Positions 13,981-23,540 of a stretch of DNA of 48,319 nt are shown here, piece by piece. The stretch comes from Rikenellaceae bacterium (lineage in GTDB: Bacteria > Bacteroidota > Bacteroidia > Bacteroidales > Rikenellaceae): assembly GCA_015059875.1 (NCBI GenBank), contig SUZQ01000012.1, forward strand, positions 1 through 48,319, given 5' to 3'. Both the position numbers and the translations under genes were made by a program. Numbering within the stretch: the stretch's first letter is position 1; each line of letters begins with the position of its first letter. The notes beneath the pieces are model-generated. The model was not told the DNA's origin, did not search any database, and worked only from the letters and a program-made list of their open reading frames with translations.

Positions 13981-16920
13981 CTATTTGCGAATAGCAGGCT
14001 GACGACGCTTCAACAACGCCTCCATACCCTTGTGAGTCTCCTCAGGGGTGTTGAACTTGCGAGTGATGGTCTTAGCCTCAACCTTCTTTGTTCCAGGGGC
14101 AAATACAGTGCGGCTTGCAGTCTTTGCAGGAGTCTTGTACTCTGCATCGTTTGCTACGCGCTTGCCACCATTTACCTTGCCGAGGTTGCGAGTCGAGAGC
14201 TTTGCAGGTGCAGCAGGCTCTGTCCAACCCTTAGTCAAAACAACCTCCGATACGATGTATGCATTGTAGAAGTAGAGACCTCCGTTGTTATCATAGAGAA
14301 CATTTGGATAGAGGTCTACATCCTCGTTGTTGCTACCCTTAACGGTGTACGACTTCAATGTCACGGTGTTACCATCAGCCGAAATCTCAACAGGAATACC
14401 TGCCAATTGTACGCTCTCTGGATCAACCATTGAGATGTAATTTGCAATAGCCTTCTCGTAGTTACCACCGCAGAGATAGTGGCTCAAACCATTATACCAG
14501 CGTGTTAGCTGTGGAACACGGTCGTAGTTTACAGGAATGAAGATGTTACCCTCTGCATCGGTCTGCAAGAACCACTTTGGACCGAAGTCACTGAAGAGGT
14601 AATCAACCTGCGATGCGTTGTAGTCAGGCATCAAGAATAGATCCCAAGGCGAAGCGGTCTTCAACTCACGAGTATCATCAATCTGCCATCCAAGACACAA
14701 TACGCGGTTCTGACCGAGAACTTTAGCGTTGTACTCTACCGACATCTCGTTAAACTCTGCAAGATAAGCCTTTGCTTCCACCTCAGTTACACCGAATCCT
14801 GCGAGGTACTCAATCTCCTCAGCGGTAAGAGTTGCGTTCTCATTCAAACCACCAATAGATACCTTCCACGAACGCTGCGACTCGGTAGCCAAGCCTGTAT
14901 TGTAGTCAACAGTCTTAACGGTTGCAGTAGCAGTCCAGTCGCCCTTCAAAGCGTTCAACTTTGTCATATCGAGTGGATCAGCGTTAGGCTCTTCGAGTGA
15001 AGTTGCATCAGCCCAAGCCTTCGAGCCCTCCTTGTCAGGATCACTTGGACGGCTCTCCGAGTTCCAACCCATAGCTGCAAGACGGAATGTCGAACCAGCA
15101 CGAACATCAAACTCCAAGTCGTAACCGAAGTCAGAGTTAACCATCTGCAAAGCAGCGTCGTTGAGGTTGGTTACACCGTTATTCATCATAACCATATCGG
15201 TGTAAGTGTAGCCGAGTGCGCTCATATATACATCGAAGTCACGAGCGTAGTTTGCTACCCATACAACCTTCTCTACTGGAATCGAAGGGTTTGCATTCTT
15301 GATGTTGAACTTAACCTTCCAAGGCGAGTTCGACTCGTAAGCGGTAACCTCCAACTCTGGAGCGTCCAAAGTGTAGCTAGGGATTGTGAAGGTGATGTGC
15401 TGATAGTTCTGCTTCGATACATCAGGAATCATCTCGCCATTCTGCATCTTGCCAGGAACAGCATTTACTACGATGTGGTATCTCAAGTTCGGAGTCAACG
15501 ATACGAAATACTCCTCAAGAGGCAACTCAACAACACCTTCAGTGTTGTAGTATGGGAAGATTGTGAAGTATGGAGCCATCTCTGATGTAGTAAACCACTG
15601 CATCAAGCTTGGGTCACCACCAAGATATGTCGATACGAGGTCGATATAACCCTGTTTGTACTCGTTAGTCTCCTCGAATACACCCATAAAGTATGCAAAG
15701 GTATCCTCGTCAGGAGTGAATGTGAGCAAACCTCCATCTGGCGAGAGTTTGCTAACCTCAACCTTTACCGAGCTGTCAAACTTCTCAGGCTCAGGCAAAC
15801 GAATCTCTATCTGTCTGTGCCAAGCACCCTCAAGCCAGAATTGGTCAGCATCAACAGCAGGAGCATTTCCTCCACCTACGCCAGGCATAGGCAACTCACC
15901 TGGCTCACGGTCGCCACCTAAAGCCTTTTTGTAGGCCTCGAAGTCGAATGGATACCAGTACCAACCTGGGCCCCAACCGTAGTCAATGGTAGGGTGTTTC
16001 TTGTCGCAATCATTGTTATTGTAGTGATTTTCATCCTTGAAGTACTCGTCGCAATCGGTGTAGTCCACCTCCGACATCATAACTACGAGTGGCTCTCCTG
16101 GCTGGAAGTGGTAGTAGTACTGAATTGGAGCAGCCTCACCGGTCTCAACGCGAGGGTCATTTGCATCAACCTCGATTACTTTTGTAGAACCATCAGGGTT
16201 TACACCAATGATGTAGTATCCAATTTCGTCATTTGCGTTACGACGATAGACATTGTGGTGATTGATGTTCAAAGTAGTATCGTTCTTGAAGAGATAAGCA
16301 GGGTAGACCTCATCGCAACTGTGCAACATCTCTGGCATAGACTTGAAACCATTGTAGCCAATCATTGCGAGGTTTGTTACTCCCCACTTAATGCGACGAC
16401 CTGCGTTCTTTACCTCTTCTGGAATTTGAACCTCGATTACTGCACCCTCGTTGCTTTTGCGGATAACATTCACATACGGATCAGCATAGTTGTCAGGAGT
16501 AGTGAACTCTACCGAGAGAATCTCTCCGTTGTTGTAGAATTCGGAATCCGAAATAGCAGCTGCGAAATAGACAACAAATGACTTGCCACGAACGAGACCA
16601 TCCTCGCCAGTAAGCGTAATCATAGATGGGTTGCCCTCTACCTTCTTACCCGAACGGTAGAGCAACATAGCATTTGCAGGAGCTGTAGGCTCTCCTCCCT
16701 CTGGAACCTCCACGAGCTTATAACCCACCGAGGTCAATCCGCTTGTGGTGAGAGGAATTTCAACCTGAATAGCAGAGATTACATTTGGTGTTCCAATCTG
16801 CAACGAAGCTTTTCCGTTGCCCCCTTCCAATCCGCTGTCAGGAGTACACGAAGTCATCAAGCTGCCTCCGAAGAGGAACAACGCAGTGATGACCAACATC
16901 TTTGTAAATAAGTTTTTCAT
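13981..16920 (-). CDS. Large surface lipoprotein of unknown function
   Basis: The protein has 979 residues with lipobox LMTSC, lipidated at Cys25. I do not recognise the family. The sequence reads as several beta-sandwich (fibronectin/Ig-like) modules: repeated segments resemble VSAIQVEIPLTTSGL and VEVQIPEE strands, then LELEVTAYESNSPWKVKFNI. There is a Gly/Pro/Trp-rich part (GWGPGWYWYPFDF) around residue 320. The C-terminal ~70 residues are basic and low in structure (KTITRK, LLKRRQPAIRK). It is first in the leftward block ahead of the TlpA-like, DUF6029 and Omp28-like genes. A large exported substrate or surface partner of those genes is one possibility. Confidence 0.8.
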   Translation of the reverse strand: MKNLFTKMLVITALFLFGGSLMTSCTPDSGLEGGNGKASLQIGTPNVISAIQVEIPLTTSGLTSVGYKLVEVPEGGEPTAPANAMLLYRSGKKVEGNPSMITLTGEDGLVRGKSFVVYFAAAISDSEFYNNGEILSVEFTTPDNYADPYVNVIRKSNEGAVIEVQIPEEVKNAGRRIKWGVTNLAMIGYNGFKSMPEMLHSCDEVYPAYLFKNDTTLNINHHNVYRRNANDEIGYYIIGVNPDGSTKVIEVDANDPRVETGEAAPIQYYYHFQPGEPLVVMMSEVDYTDCDEYFKDENHYNNNDCDKKHPTIDYGWGPGWYWYPFDFEAYKKALGGDREPGELPMPGVGGGNAPAVDADQFWLEGAWHRQIEIRLPEPEKFDSSVKVEVSKLSPDGGLLTFTPDEDTFAYFMGVFEETNEYKQGYIDLVSTYLGGDPSLMQWFTTSEMAPYFTIFPYYNTEGVVELPLEEYFVSLTPNLRYHIVVNAVPGKMQNGEMIPDVSKQNYQHITFTIPSYTLDAPELEVTAYESNSPWKVKFNIKNANPSIPVEKVVWVANYARDFDVYMSALGYTYTDMVMMNNGVTNLNDAALQMVNSDFGYDLEFDVRAGSTFRLAAMGWNSESRPSDPDKEGSKAWADATSLEEPNADPLDMTKLNALKGDWTATATVKTVDYNTGLATESQRSWKVSIGGLNENATLTAEEIEYLAGFGVTEVEAKAYLAEFNEMSVEYNAKVLGQNRVLCLGWQIDDTRELKTASPWDLFLMPDYNASQVDYLFSDFGPKWFLQTDAEGNIFIPVNYDRVPQLTRWYNGLSHYLCGGNYEKAIANYISMVDPESVQLAGIPVEISADGNTVTLKSYTVKGSNNEDVDLYPNVLYDNNGGLYFYNAYIVSEVVLTKGWTEPAAPAKLSTRNLGKVNGGKRVANDAEYKTPAKTASRTVFAPGTKKVEAKTITRKFNTPEETHKGMEALLKRRQPAIRK

Positions 16921-16965
16921 AAAAATTTTTATTTGGTTATTGAAATAATATTGTCAATATCGGGC

Positions 16966-16973
16966 GCAAGGTA
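16966..16973 (-). promoter_or_regulatory. Possible -7 box for the lipoprotein operon
   Basis: TACCTTGC on the minus strand is one base from the Bacteroidetes -7 consensus and lies 46 bases before the ATG. No convincing -33 TTG is at the right distance. Confidence 0.4.
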
Positions 16974-17097
16974 CGAATAATTTTTGAGAAAATTTATGTT
17001 TTGTGCAGTTTTTTATTCGTGCGCTCGCGTATAATACCTGCGCATACAAGCAAGAGAGTTGTTCGTGTAGAATAATTATGCGGTGAAGATAAATGAA

Positions 17098-17131
17098 AAT
17101 TGAGAGTTGAAGACTTCTCCAACTCTCAATT
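17098..17131 (-). terminator. Possible terminator after dsbD
   Basis: A perfect 12-bp stem, AATTGAGAGTTG with CAACTCTCAATT, closes a 10-base loop. On the minus strand it is followed by TTTTCATTT, a weak T-tract. The arms match the CTCAATT microrepeats seen elsewhere, so it may be a repeat rather than a true terminator. The rest of 16974-17149 holds no recognisable element. Confidence 0.45.
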
Positions 17132-17149
17132 AATCCTGCTTCGCACTCT

Positions 17150-17212
17150 TTTCTTCCTTGCGGCTCGGCATAGTGCAAATAAGTTTGTTTCTGCTCTCGC
17201 TCCGCCGCGTCA
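17150..17212 (+). repeat. Dispersed intergenic repeat, copy B (short)
   Basis: It shares CGGCATAGTGCAAATA and CTGCTCTC with copy A (8033-8114) in the same order and spacing, then diverges before the GCGGTG end. It lies between the dsbD stop and the lipoprotein operon promoter. Confidence 0.65.
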
Positions 17213-17228
17213 GTTCTTAATTTTCAAT

Positions 17229-19178
17229 TTATTTCTTGTACTCATCGAGTCCCTTTTGCAGGAACTTCACAAAGCCCTCAACCGACAAATCGTAACCACG
17301 AGGCTCGCCCAAAATCTTACCATCCTTGCCCTGCAGGACATAGTATGGCTGGGCATTAACACCAAAGCGAGTGAGTGCGTAGTTGGCATTTACCTTGCCC
17401 AAAGTTTTAAGCACTTTGCCCGTATCGGTAGTTACCCAATCGCTCTCTGGTAGTGGCATTTTATCGTCGGTATAGAGTGCCACAATAACATACTCGTCAC
17501 GCAAAATCTGTTGCACTGCAGGGTCAGCCCAAACGCGCGCCTCCATCTCTCGGCAGTTCACACATCCGTGACCTGTAAAGTCGATAAATATCGGTTTTCC
17601 AACCTTCTTGGCATAAGCCTCAGCCTCCTCCATATCGAAGAAGCCCTTTAAGCCGTGTGGCAGGTGGAGGAAATCACCATATTTCGGAGCGTTGATATCC
17701 GATGTTGTGCCGCTTGCAGGTGCTGCCGACTGCTGTCCCAAAACAAAGTCGTGCGACGAGAGAGGAGGCAGATAACCCGACAACGCCTTCAATGGTGCGC
17801 CCCACATTCCAGGAATCATATATACTACGAATGTAAAGACTCCGATAGCCAACGCTAAACGACCAACACTCAAATGCTTAACCTCGCTGTCGTGCGCAAA
17901 CTTAATCTTACCCAAGAGGTATAAACCGAGCAACGAGAATACCACAATCCAGATTGCGAGATATACCTCACGATCAAGCAGATTCCAGTGATATACTTGG
18001 TCGGCAACGCTCAAGAATTTGAATCCGAGAGCCACCTCTATAAATCCGAGAACAACCTTTACGGAGTTGAGCCAGCCGCCACTCTTTGGTAACTTCTGCA
18101 ACATCGAAGGGAAGAATGCAAAGAGGGTAAATGGCAACGCAAATGCAGTCGAGAATGCCAACATTGTTATAATTGGTGACCACACCTCGCCCGATGTTGA
18201 TTTGATAAGCACCGAGCCTACAATAGGGCCTGTACACGAGAATGATACGAGAACAAGTGTCAGAGCCATAAAGAAGATACCTCCAATACCGCCCTTATCC
18301 GATTGCGCGTCGCTCTTGTTTACGAGCGAACTTGGCAAAGTGATCTCGAATGCTCCGAAGAAGGATGCTGCAAATATCATAAATACCACAAAGAAGAGGA
18401 TATTTGGCAACCAGTGTGTTGCGAGCCAATTGAAGATGTCGGCAGTTACGGCATCACCACCCAATACACGCGTAATAATAATAAGTATCGCGATAGGGAG
18501 GGTGTAGAGTGCAACAATAAATAGACCGTACAATGAGGCGTTGATTCGTCCGCGAGCCGCCGAGCCGCTATTCTTCATAAAGAACGAAACGGTCATCGGA
18601 ACCATTGGGAATACGCAAGGGGTAAGCAGTGCTGCAAAGCCCCACAATATAGCCTCGATAATAAGCGACCACAACGAGCCTTCGCCTGCCGCATCCTTAA
18701 CAGCCTTAACCTCTGCTGCAGGTGCATTGCCAAGCTCAACGGTAAACTCGTCTGTGGTAGGAGAGAGGCAGCTGCCTACATTGCAAGCCTGATACGAAAC
18801 GGCTACCTTAACCTCGCCACCTTTGCCCTCGACCTTGAAGTCTTGCTCGAAGATAGCTTCGTTATCGTAGTGGCCAATCTCCATATTCAGAAGCTCGTCC
18901 ATCTCGACCTTTGCATTCGACAAAAGACGCAACTCACCCTCGGCTACAACACCCTCACTTGGTGTGAACTCGAATGTGGTAGGGTTGAATGCCTTTGCGG
19001 GATCGGTTACATATATATGCCAACCATCCTCCATCTCCGCCTTCAACTCGACAGTGTAGAGGCCATCGCCTTTCTCCGAAACGGAGTGCTTCCATTTCAC
19101 AGGGTTTTCATTCTGCGCCATTACCGTCATCGGTACTACGCAGAGCAACATCATAAATAAGTTTCGTAAAATTTTCAT
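17229..19178 (-). CDS. dsbD: Thiol:disulfide interchange protein DsbD
   Basis: Inner-membrane reductant carrier that passes electrons from cytoplasmic thioredoxin to periplasmic thiol proteins. The protein has 649 residues in three domains. The N-terminal periplasmic domain has the pair in ACNVGSC. The central eight-helix domain has cysteines in TPCVFPM and FSCTGP. The C-terminal thioredoxin domain has GHGCVNCREME. A signal peptide precedes residue ~22. It lies 27 bp after prmA and probably shares its transcript. The nearby TlpA-like and Omp28-like proteins are candidate recipients of electrons. Confidence 0.96.
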   Translation of the reverse strand: MKILRNLFMMLLCVVPMTVMAQNENPVKWKHSVSEKGDGLYTVELKAEMEDGWHIYVTDPAKAFNPTTFEFTPSEGVVAEGELRLLSNAKVEMDELLNMEIGHYDNEAIFEQDFKVEGKGGEVKVAVSYQACNVGSCLSPTTDEFTVELGNAPAAEVKAVKDAAGEGSLWSLIIEAILWGFAALLTPCVFPMVPMTVSFFMKNSGSAARGRINASLYGLFIVALYTLPIAILIIITRVLGGDAVTADIFNWLATHWLPNILFFVVFMIFAASFFGAFEITLPSSLVNKSDAQSDKGGIGGIFFMALTLVLVSFSCTGPIVGSVLIKSTSGEVWSPIITMLAFSTAFALPFTLFAFFPSMLQKLPKSGGWLNSVKVVLGFIEVALGFKFLSVADQVYHWNLLDREVYLAIWIVVFSLLGLYLLGKIKFAHDSEVKHLSVGRLALAIGVFTFVVYMIPGMWGAPLKALSGYLPPLSSHDFVLGQQSAAPASGTTSDINAPKYGDFLHLPHGLKGFFDMEEAEAYAKKVGKPIFIDFTGHGCVNCREMEARVWADPAVQQILRDEYVIVALYTDDKMPLPESDWVTTDTGKVLKTLGKVNANYALTRFGVNAQPYYVLQGKDGKILGEPRGYDLSVEGFVKFLQKGLDEYKK

Positions 19179-19205
19179 ATTATTTAACTTTGAATTTCAA
19201 CCACT

Positions 19206-20039
19206 CTATTGTTTGCGATATCTCACGGCGCGCCACTCCTCGCAAGTGAGTTTGCCTATATATTTCATCTTGAGCGACCTCGCCTTCTGTTCCAAAATTT
19301 CGATATCCTCCTCCAAGAAGCCACTCATAATAAGTTCTCCGCCACTTGATAGGGTTGAAGTATACGCCTTCATATCTGCGAGCAGAATATTTCGGTTGAT
19401 GTTGGCAAGGACAATGTCGAACTCTCTGCCCTCTATTGCCGACGCATCTCCGCAGACCGATTCAACGCACTCTGCAACGCCATTCAAGACGATATTTTCA
19501 CGGACACTCTCCTCGGCCATATCATCAATCTCGACAGCAAAGACGCTTTGTGCGCCCAACTTTGCCGCAACGACAGCTAAAACTCCCGTACCACTGCCCA
19601 TATCCAAAACGCGCTTGCCCGATAAATCGGAGTTGAGCAGAGCCTCAACCATCATCCGTGTTGTGGCGTGGTGGCCCGTGCCGAATGACATCTTCGGCTG
19701 AATCACAATCTCCAATCCGTTGTAGTTTGGTCGGGGAGCGTGAAATGGAGCGCGAATAAGCACTTTGCCATTCACCTCAACCTCTTGGAAGTTACTCTCC
19801 CATACGGCGTTCCAATTCTGCGACTCGATCTCCTCGAAGAAGAAATCGAGAATACCCTCATCTTGCAGCACCTCCTCAATCGCATCTCTGTACTCAGCAA
19901 GTTGCGACTGCGGAATGTAGGCATTGAGCATCTCCTCGCTATAGTCGAAACTCTCGAACGGAAAGTCGGAGAGGTAGGCGGTAAGAATATCGCCCTGCTC
20001 CTCGGTTGCTCGTATGGATAGTTTCGTATATGTTGCCAT
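19206..20039 (-). CDS. prmA: Ribosomal protein L11 methyltransferase
   Basis: Methylates L11 with SAM. About 277 residues. The PrmA motifs are PKMSFGTGHHATT, the SAM loop VLDMGSGTGVLAV, and LANINRNIL. The N-terminal region of ~110 residues fits the L11-binding domain. I take the ATG at 20039, giving MATYTKLSI, because upstream in-frame starts would add an unconserved Gln/Lys stretch. Followed by dsbD after 27 bp. Confidence 0.95.
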   Translation of the reverse strand: MATYTKLSIRATEEQGDILTAYLSDFPFESFDYSEEMLNAYIPQSQLAEYRDAIEEVLQDEGILDFFFEEIESQNWNAVWESNFQEVEVNGKVLIRAPFHAPRPNYNGLEIVIQPKMSFGTGHHATTRMMVEALLNSDLSGKRVLDMGSGTGVLAVVAAKLGAQSVFAVEIDDMAEESVRENIVLNGVAECVESVCGDASAIEGREFDIVLANINRNILLADMKAYTSTLSSGGELIMSGFLEEDIEILEQKARSLKMKYIGKLTCEEWRAVRYRKQ

Positions 20040-20140
20040 CGCGTTAGTTTTTTGTCTCATTTGAACTCCGCCCGTCGTCACGGCGCGGCGATTCCATGGG
20101 TACTAAGAGTTATAGGGGTTATTGTGAATGTGAGAAAGTA

Positions 20141-20180
20141 ATTCTCAATTCTCAATTTTCAAGTCTCAATTCTCAATTCT
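20141..20180. repeat. CTCAATT microrepeat tract
   Basis: Repeated TCTCAATT and TTTCAA units fill part of the gap between rlmI and prmA. Related units lie at 17098-17131 and 25741-25830. No coding content. Confidence 0.6.
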
Positions 20181-20185
20181 CTCGT

Positions 20186-21382
20186 CTATTCAACATACAA
20201 TACCAACCCCTTCAAATACTCGCCCTCTGGGTGGTAGATGTTGATAGGGTGGTCGGTAGGTTGTGTCAGTTGGTGAAGAATACGCACCTTACGCCCTGCT
20301 ATGGCAGCAGCGGTAAATACCGTAGTGCGGAACAACTCTTTCGATACCGCCTGCGAGCAGGAGAATGTAAAGAGGATGCCTCCACTCTTGATTTGCGACA
20401 AGGCGCGAGCATTCAGTCGCTTGTAACCCTGCATCGCATTTCCCAAGACCTTGTGGTGCTTGGCAAATGCTGGCGGATCGAGAATTATCATATCATACTT
20501 GTCGCCAATATCTTTCAGATACTCCACTGCATCGCACGCCAACGATGTGTGTGGTGTATCGTCGCCAAAGTTCAGCTTTATGTTCTCATCGACAAGCCTT
20601 ACTGCGCGCTCCGAAGCATCAATCGAGCAGACCTCCTTCGCTCCACCCGCCAAGGCGTATACTGAGAAACCTCCCGTGTAGCAGAAGGTGTTGAGTACAG
20701 TGCGCCCCTTTGCGTATTGTTGTACGAGGTGGCGGTTGAATCGTTGGTCAATGAAGAAGCCTGTCTTTTGTCCCTCCTCCCAATTTACGAGAAACTTGTG
20801 ACCATTCTCCAAAACCACATTATCCCTCTCTGCCGAACCGTAGAGATATCCATCCACGGCATTCAAGTTTGCCTTGAAAGGTACGGTCTGCGCGCTCTTG
20901 TCGTAGATGGCGGTGATCTTCTCGCCATAGACTTCACGGATTGCCGTTGCAATCTCGTTGCGCGAGAGATACATTCCCACCGAGTGACACTGCACAACAG
21001 CGGTTGAGCCGTAGATATCGACCACCAAACCAGGTAACAAATCTCCCTCGCCATGAACAAGGCGGTAGCAGGTGGTTTGTGGGTTGTCGGTCAAATCGAG
21101 AGTGCGACGCACATCGTATGCCGTAGCAAAACGGGTATGCCACCACGCTGCGTCGATCTCCTCCTGCTCGAAGGTCAGTATGCGCACGGCAATAGAGCCA
21201 ATTTGATAGTGACCTTTAGCGATGTAGTCGCCTCGCTGCGTCATCACATCCACAACGCTACCTTCAGCAATGCCTTCGCCCTCGCATTCGATGCGCTCTA
21301 TCGCGCCCGAAAATACCCACGGATGGCGGCGTTGCAACGACTCCTCCTTGCCTCGACGAAGATATATCTTTGCTCTGCTCAT
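20186..21382 (-). CDS. rlmI: 23S rRNA m5C methyltransferase RlmI-type
   Basis: SAM-dependent rRNA cytosine methyltransferase, 398 residues. An N-terminal PUA domain (LRRGKEESLQRRHPWVFSGA) is followed by the Rossmann domain with VLNTFCYTGGFSVYAL, the catalytic DPPAFAK motif and FTFSCSQ. It starts 6 bp after the FKBP-like lipoprotein stop, so it is in the same transcript as the two lipoproteins. The functional link to them is not obvious. The closest named family is RlmI/RlmK; the exact base modified is inferred. Confidence 0.93.
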   Translation of the reverse strand: MSRAKIYLRRGKEESLQRRHPWVFSGAIERIECEGEGIAEGSVVDVMTQRGDYIAKGHYQIGSIAVRILTFEQEEIDAAWWHTRFATAYDVRRTLDLTDNPQTTCYRLVHGEGDLLPGLVVDIYGSTAVVQCHSVGMYLSRNEIATAIREVYGEKITAIYDKSAQTVPFKANLNAVDGYLYGSAERDNVVLENGHKFLVNWEEGQKTGFFIDQRFNRHLVQQYAKGRTVLNTFCYTGGFSVYALAGGAKEVCSIDASERAVRLVDENIKLNFGDDTPHTSLACDAVEYLKDIGDKYDMIILDPPAFAKHHKVLGNAMQGYKRLNARALSQIKSGGILFTFSCSQAVSKELFRTTVFTAAAIAGRKVRILHQLTQPTDHPINIYHPEGEYLKGLVLYVE

Positions 21383-21388
21383 AATCTC

Positions 21389-22882
21389 TTACTCGTTTGG
21401 CTCGACATATAGCGTGAATACCAGCGGTGTGTAGGGAAGAATCTCCGTGCTGATTGTCGTCTTGGTGGTAGTCTCCTCTGCGCTATAGTCGTAGTTATAG
21501 TTGTAGTAGTTGTAATCGTAGTAGTTGTAGTATGGACTGTAATAGTTATAGTACGAGTTGTAATAGTTGTAGTAGTTCATCGCATTGTAATAGTTCGTCG
21601 TACTCGAACTTGTCTCGGTCGTGGTCGTTCCCGATAGACCAGCAGAGCCGTATGCATAGCCCGAAGTTGTTACAATCTGTCCGTATGTGCCATAGTGCAT
21701 CTGCGGAATGCAGTAGAACCACGCTCCGATGGCACTTCGCTCCGACGCCTCCTTGCCACTATCGTCAGACGGGCTGTAGCTGAAGACCTCGCAGGTAGAT
21801 TCTGTGTCGTTGAATACAAGTTCTCGAATCTCGGCAATATTCGTATCAACTACAAAGCCATCGAGGAATCGCAATACATACCACACATTCGCGCGACCAT
21901 CCTTCGTGACGATATTCTTCTCGCCCAACTCCGCCTTGCTCAGTCCCTCGCCAAAACGCTTCAACAAGATGTCGTTAATCTTTTGATTCATATCCGACAT
22001 TGTGAACGGTTTATACTTCTTGGTGTCGGTGTAAGGGTTGTTTATCCCTTTGAGGTGGGGCTGAATGTATTTGTAGTTGTTTACATTGTCGGTCTTAGGA
22101 TTAAAACCGAGTTTGTAGTACAAACCTTTAAGTTTTAGGTCGTCGTTCTCGTCAACCTTCTCCGATTCGTGCTTCTCGGCTTGCGACCAAACCTCGTCGC
22201 CTCCGACATAGCTCTTGACCATCTCCAACTCTCTCTCCGAAGGGTTTTTGATTGCGCTCAGCACCTCGATATCCAGCACCAATGGGCGCGAAGCATCAAG
22301 CGAGTACTGTCCCTCGTAACCACCCTCTGTCGTAGAACCACTCTCGCCGTAGGCAATGGTAGATGGGAGGTAGAGGCGAACTTTTGAGCCTCGACGCATC
22401 TTGTAGGTCGTCTCGCCAATCTTCAACTCGTGACGCATTGCGAGGTATGTACCCTCCAAGAGCCCCATATTGTTGCTACCGCAGTAGTTGATGTAGGGAA
22501 CATAGTGCGTGAAGTAGGAGAAAGTACCGCACATATCCGCCAACTCGCCACTACGAGTCATACAGATTGTTCCGTTGATATCTCGTCCCGTCATCTGTGT
22601 GTAAACCCAACAAGTATCCTGCTCCATCAGCGGTTCCGAGCCAAAATCGTTCCCTGCTGCTGCGATATTATCGTTCGCGTCGCCGTCGAGAATCTCGACA
22701 TAGTATCCACCCTCCTCTTGGTAGTTGTTGAGGAGTTCGGGCTTGTTGAGCCGTATCCACGCTTCGAGTGAAATCTTCTCACGCTCCTTGTTGGGAACGG
22801 ACTCCTCCTTTATACACGATACAGCGATGAGGGCAGTTGCCATCACCGCTAAAACAACTTTTATGTTCTGCGAAAATCTCAT
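21389..22882 (-). CDS. Two-domain FKBP-like lipoprotein with Tyr/Asn-rich insertion
   Basis: The protein has 497 residues and lipobox IAVSC (Cys23). Domain 1 (~residues 60-215) has the FKBP pattern: KVRLYLPSTIAYG, then RPLVLDIEVLSA. Domain 2 (~residues 290-497) repeats it: YVLRFLDGFVVDTN, then WFYCIPQMHYG, then YTPLVFTLYVEP. Between the last two strands of domain 2 a low-complexity insertion of Ser/Thr and 37 residues of almost only Tyr and Asn (bases 21485-21595) replaces the normal flap loop. It probably serves as a prolyl isomerase/chaperone in the periplasm, but active-site aromatics are not all conserved. Starts 3 bp after the smaller FKBP lipoprotein. Confidence 0.82.
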   Translation of the reverse strand: MRFSQNIKVVLAVMATALIAVSCIKEESVPNKEREKISLEAWIRLNKPELLNNYQEEGGYYVEILDGDANDNIAAAGNDFGSEPLMEQDTCWVYTQMTGRDINGTICMTRSGELADMCGTFSYFTHYVPYINYCGSNNMGLLEGTYLAMRHELKIGETTYKMRRGSKVRLYLPSTIAYGESGSTTEGGYEGQYSLDASRPLVLDIEVLSAIKNPSERELEMVKSYVGGDEVWSQAEKHESEKVDENDDLKLKGLYYKLGFNPKTDNVNNYKYIQPHLKGINNPYTDTKKYKPFTMSDMNQKINDILLKRFGEGLSKAELGEKNIVTKDGRANVWYVLRFLDGFVVDTNIAEIRELVFNDTESTCEVFSYSPSDDSGKEASERSAIGAWFYCIPQMHYGTYGQIVTTSGYAYGSAGLSGTTTTETSSSTTNYYNAMNYYNYYNSYYNYYSPYYNYYDYNYYNYNYDYSAEETTTKTTISTEILPYTPLVFTLYVEPNE

Positions 22883-22885
22883 ACT

Positions 22886-23479
22886 CTATTTTGTAACTTT
22901 CTCAATCTTCATATACCAAGCTATCATCGACTTTTTCGGCACATTGCCAACCAAATTCTTTCCGTAGGCGAGTGTCGATGTCATATATACCTGCACCGAG
23001 TCCGCCTCGTGACAACCTGGCAGTGAACGCTCCAACCCCTCCAATATGGGTGTCGTGCCGAGCTCAATGTGTAGTGGTTCGGTTGACCAATCGAGCGTAT
23101 TGCCACTCTTCGAGCCGAGTTGCTCGATAATCTCTGGGACATTCGACCAATATATAGCCGAAGTCGATGGCTCGGAGCCTGTAAAGACATAGGCGTTGAA
23201 ACGGATAGAGACTCTGTCGCCCCAATCTACAATTGGTCTGTTCTCGCGGTCGGCATCGTAGTAGTTTACGATATGGCGGTAGGCATAACGACCAAAGGTC
23301 GAGTAGAATGCAGGATTCTCCTCAATAACGCTTCCTAAATCCTCCTCAGCCACCATTCGGCGCGACGATGTGAGGTATTTCACGATGTTGTCGCGTTCGG
23401 TTAGCAGGGTATCCTCCTCCTTGCAACCCACTAAAAGTGGGAGTAAAAATAGTATGGTCAAAAACTTTTTCATAGCCAT
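22886..23479 (-). CDS. FKBP-like lipoprotein
   Basis: The protein has 197 residues with lipobox LLVGC (Cys19). The C-terminal part has the FKBP core: DRVSIRFNAYVFTGS, then GLERSLPGCHEADSVQVYM, then STLAYGKNLVGNVPKKSM, then IAWYMKIEKV. The family catalyses proline isomerisation or acts as a chaperone; this member looks like the GldI-type lipoproteins of Bacteroidetes. It starts near a -7 box TATCTTTG (23495-23488), so the mRNA leader is very short. It overlaps no neighbour and is followed 3 bp later by the larger FKBP lipoprotein. A second ATG at 23473 is equally possible. Confidence 0.85.
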   Translation of the reverse strand: MAMKKFLTILFLLPLLVGCKEEDTLLTERDNIVKYLTSSRRMVAEEDLGSVIEENPAFYSTFGRYAYRHIVNYYDADRENRPIVDWGDRVSIRFNAYVFTGSEPSTSAIYWSNVPEIIEQLGSKSGNTLDWSTEPLHIELGTTPILEGLERSLPGCHEADSVQVYMTSTLAYGKNLVGNVPKKSMIAWYMKIEKVTK

Positions 23480-23487
23480 TAAACGGA

Positions 23488-23495
23488 CAAAGATA
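23488..23495 (-). promoter_or_regulatory. -7 box for the FKBP lipoprotein operon
   Basis: TATCTTTG on the minus strand is a consensus -7 box 9-16 bases before the first start codon. The matching -33 element is not clear. It implies a leader shorter than about 10 bases. Confidence 0.55.
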
Positions 23496-23540
23496 CGAAT
23501 TATTACGCAAAAACTATGTTTTTGTGGGGATAAATTTCAA

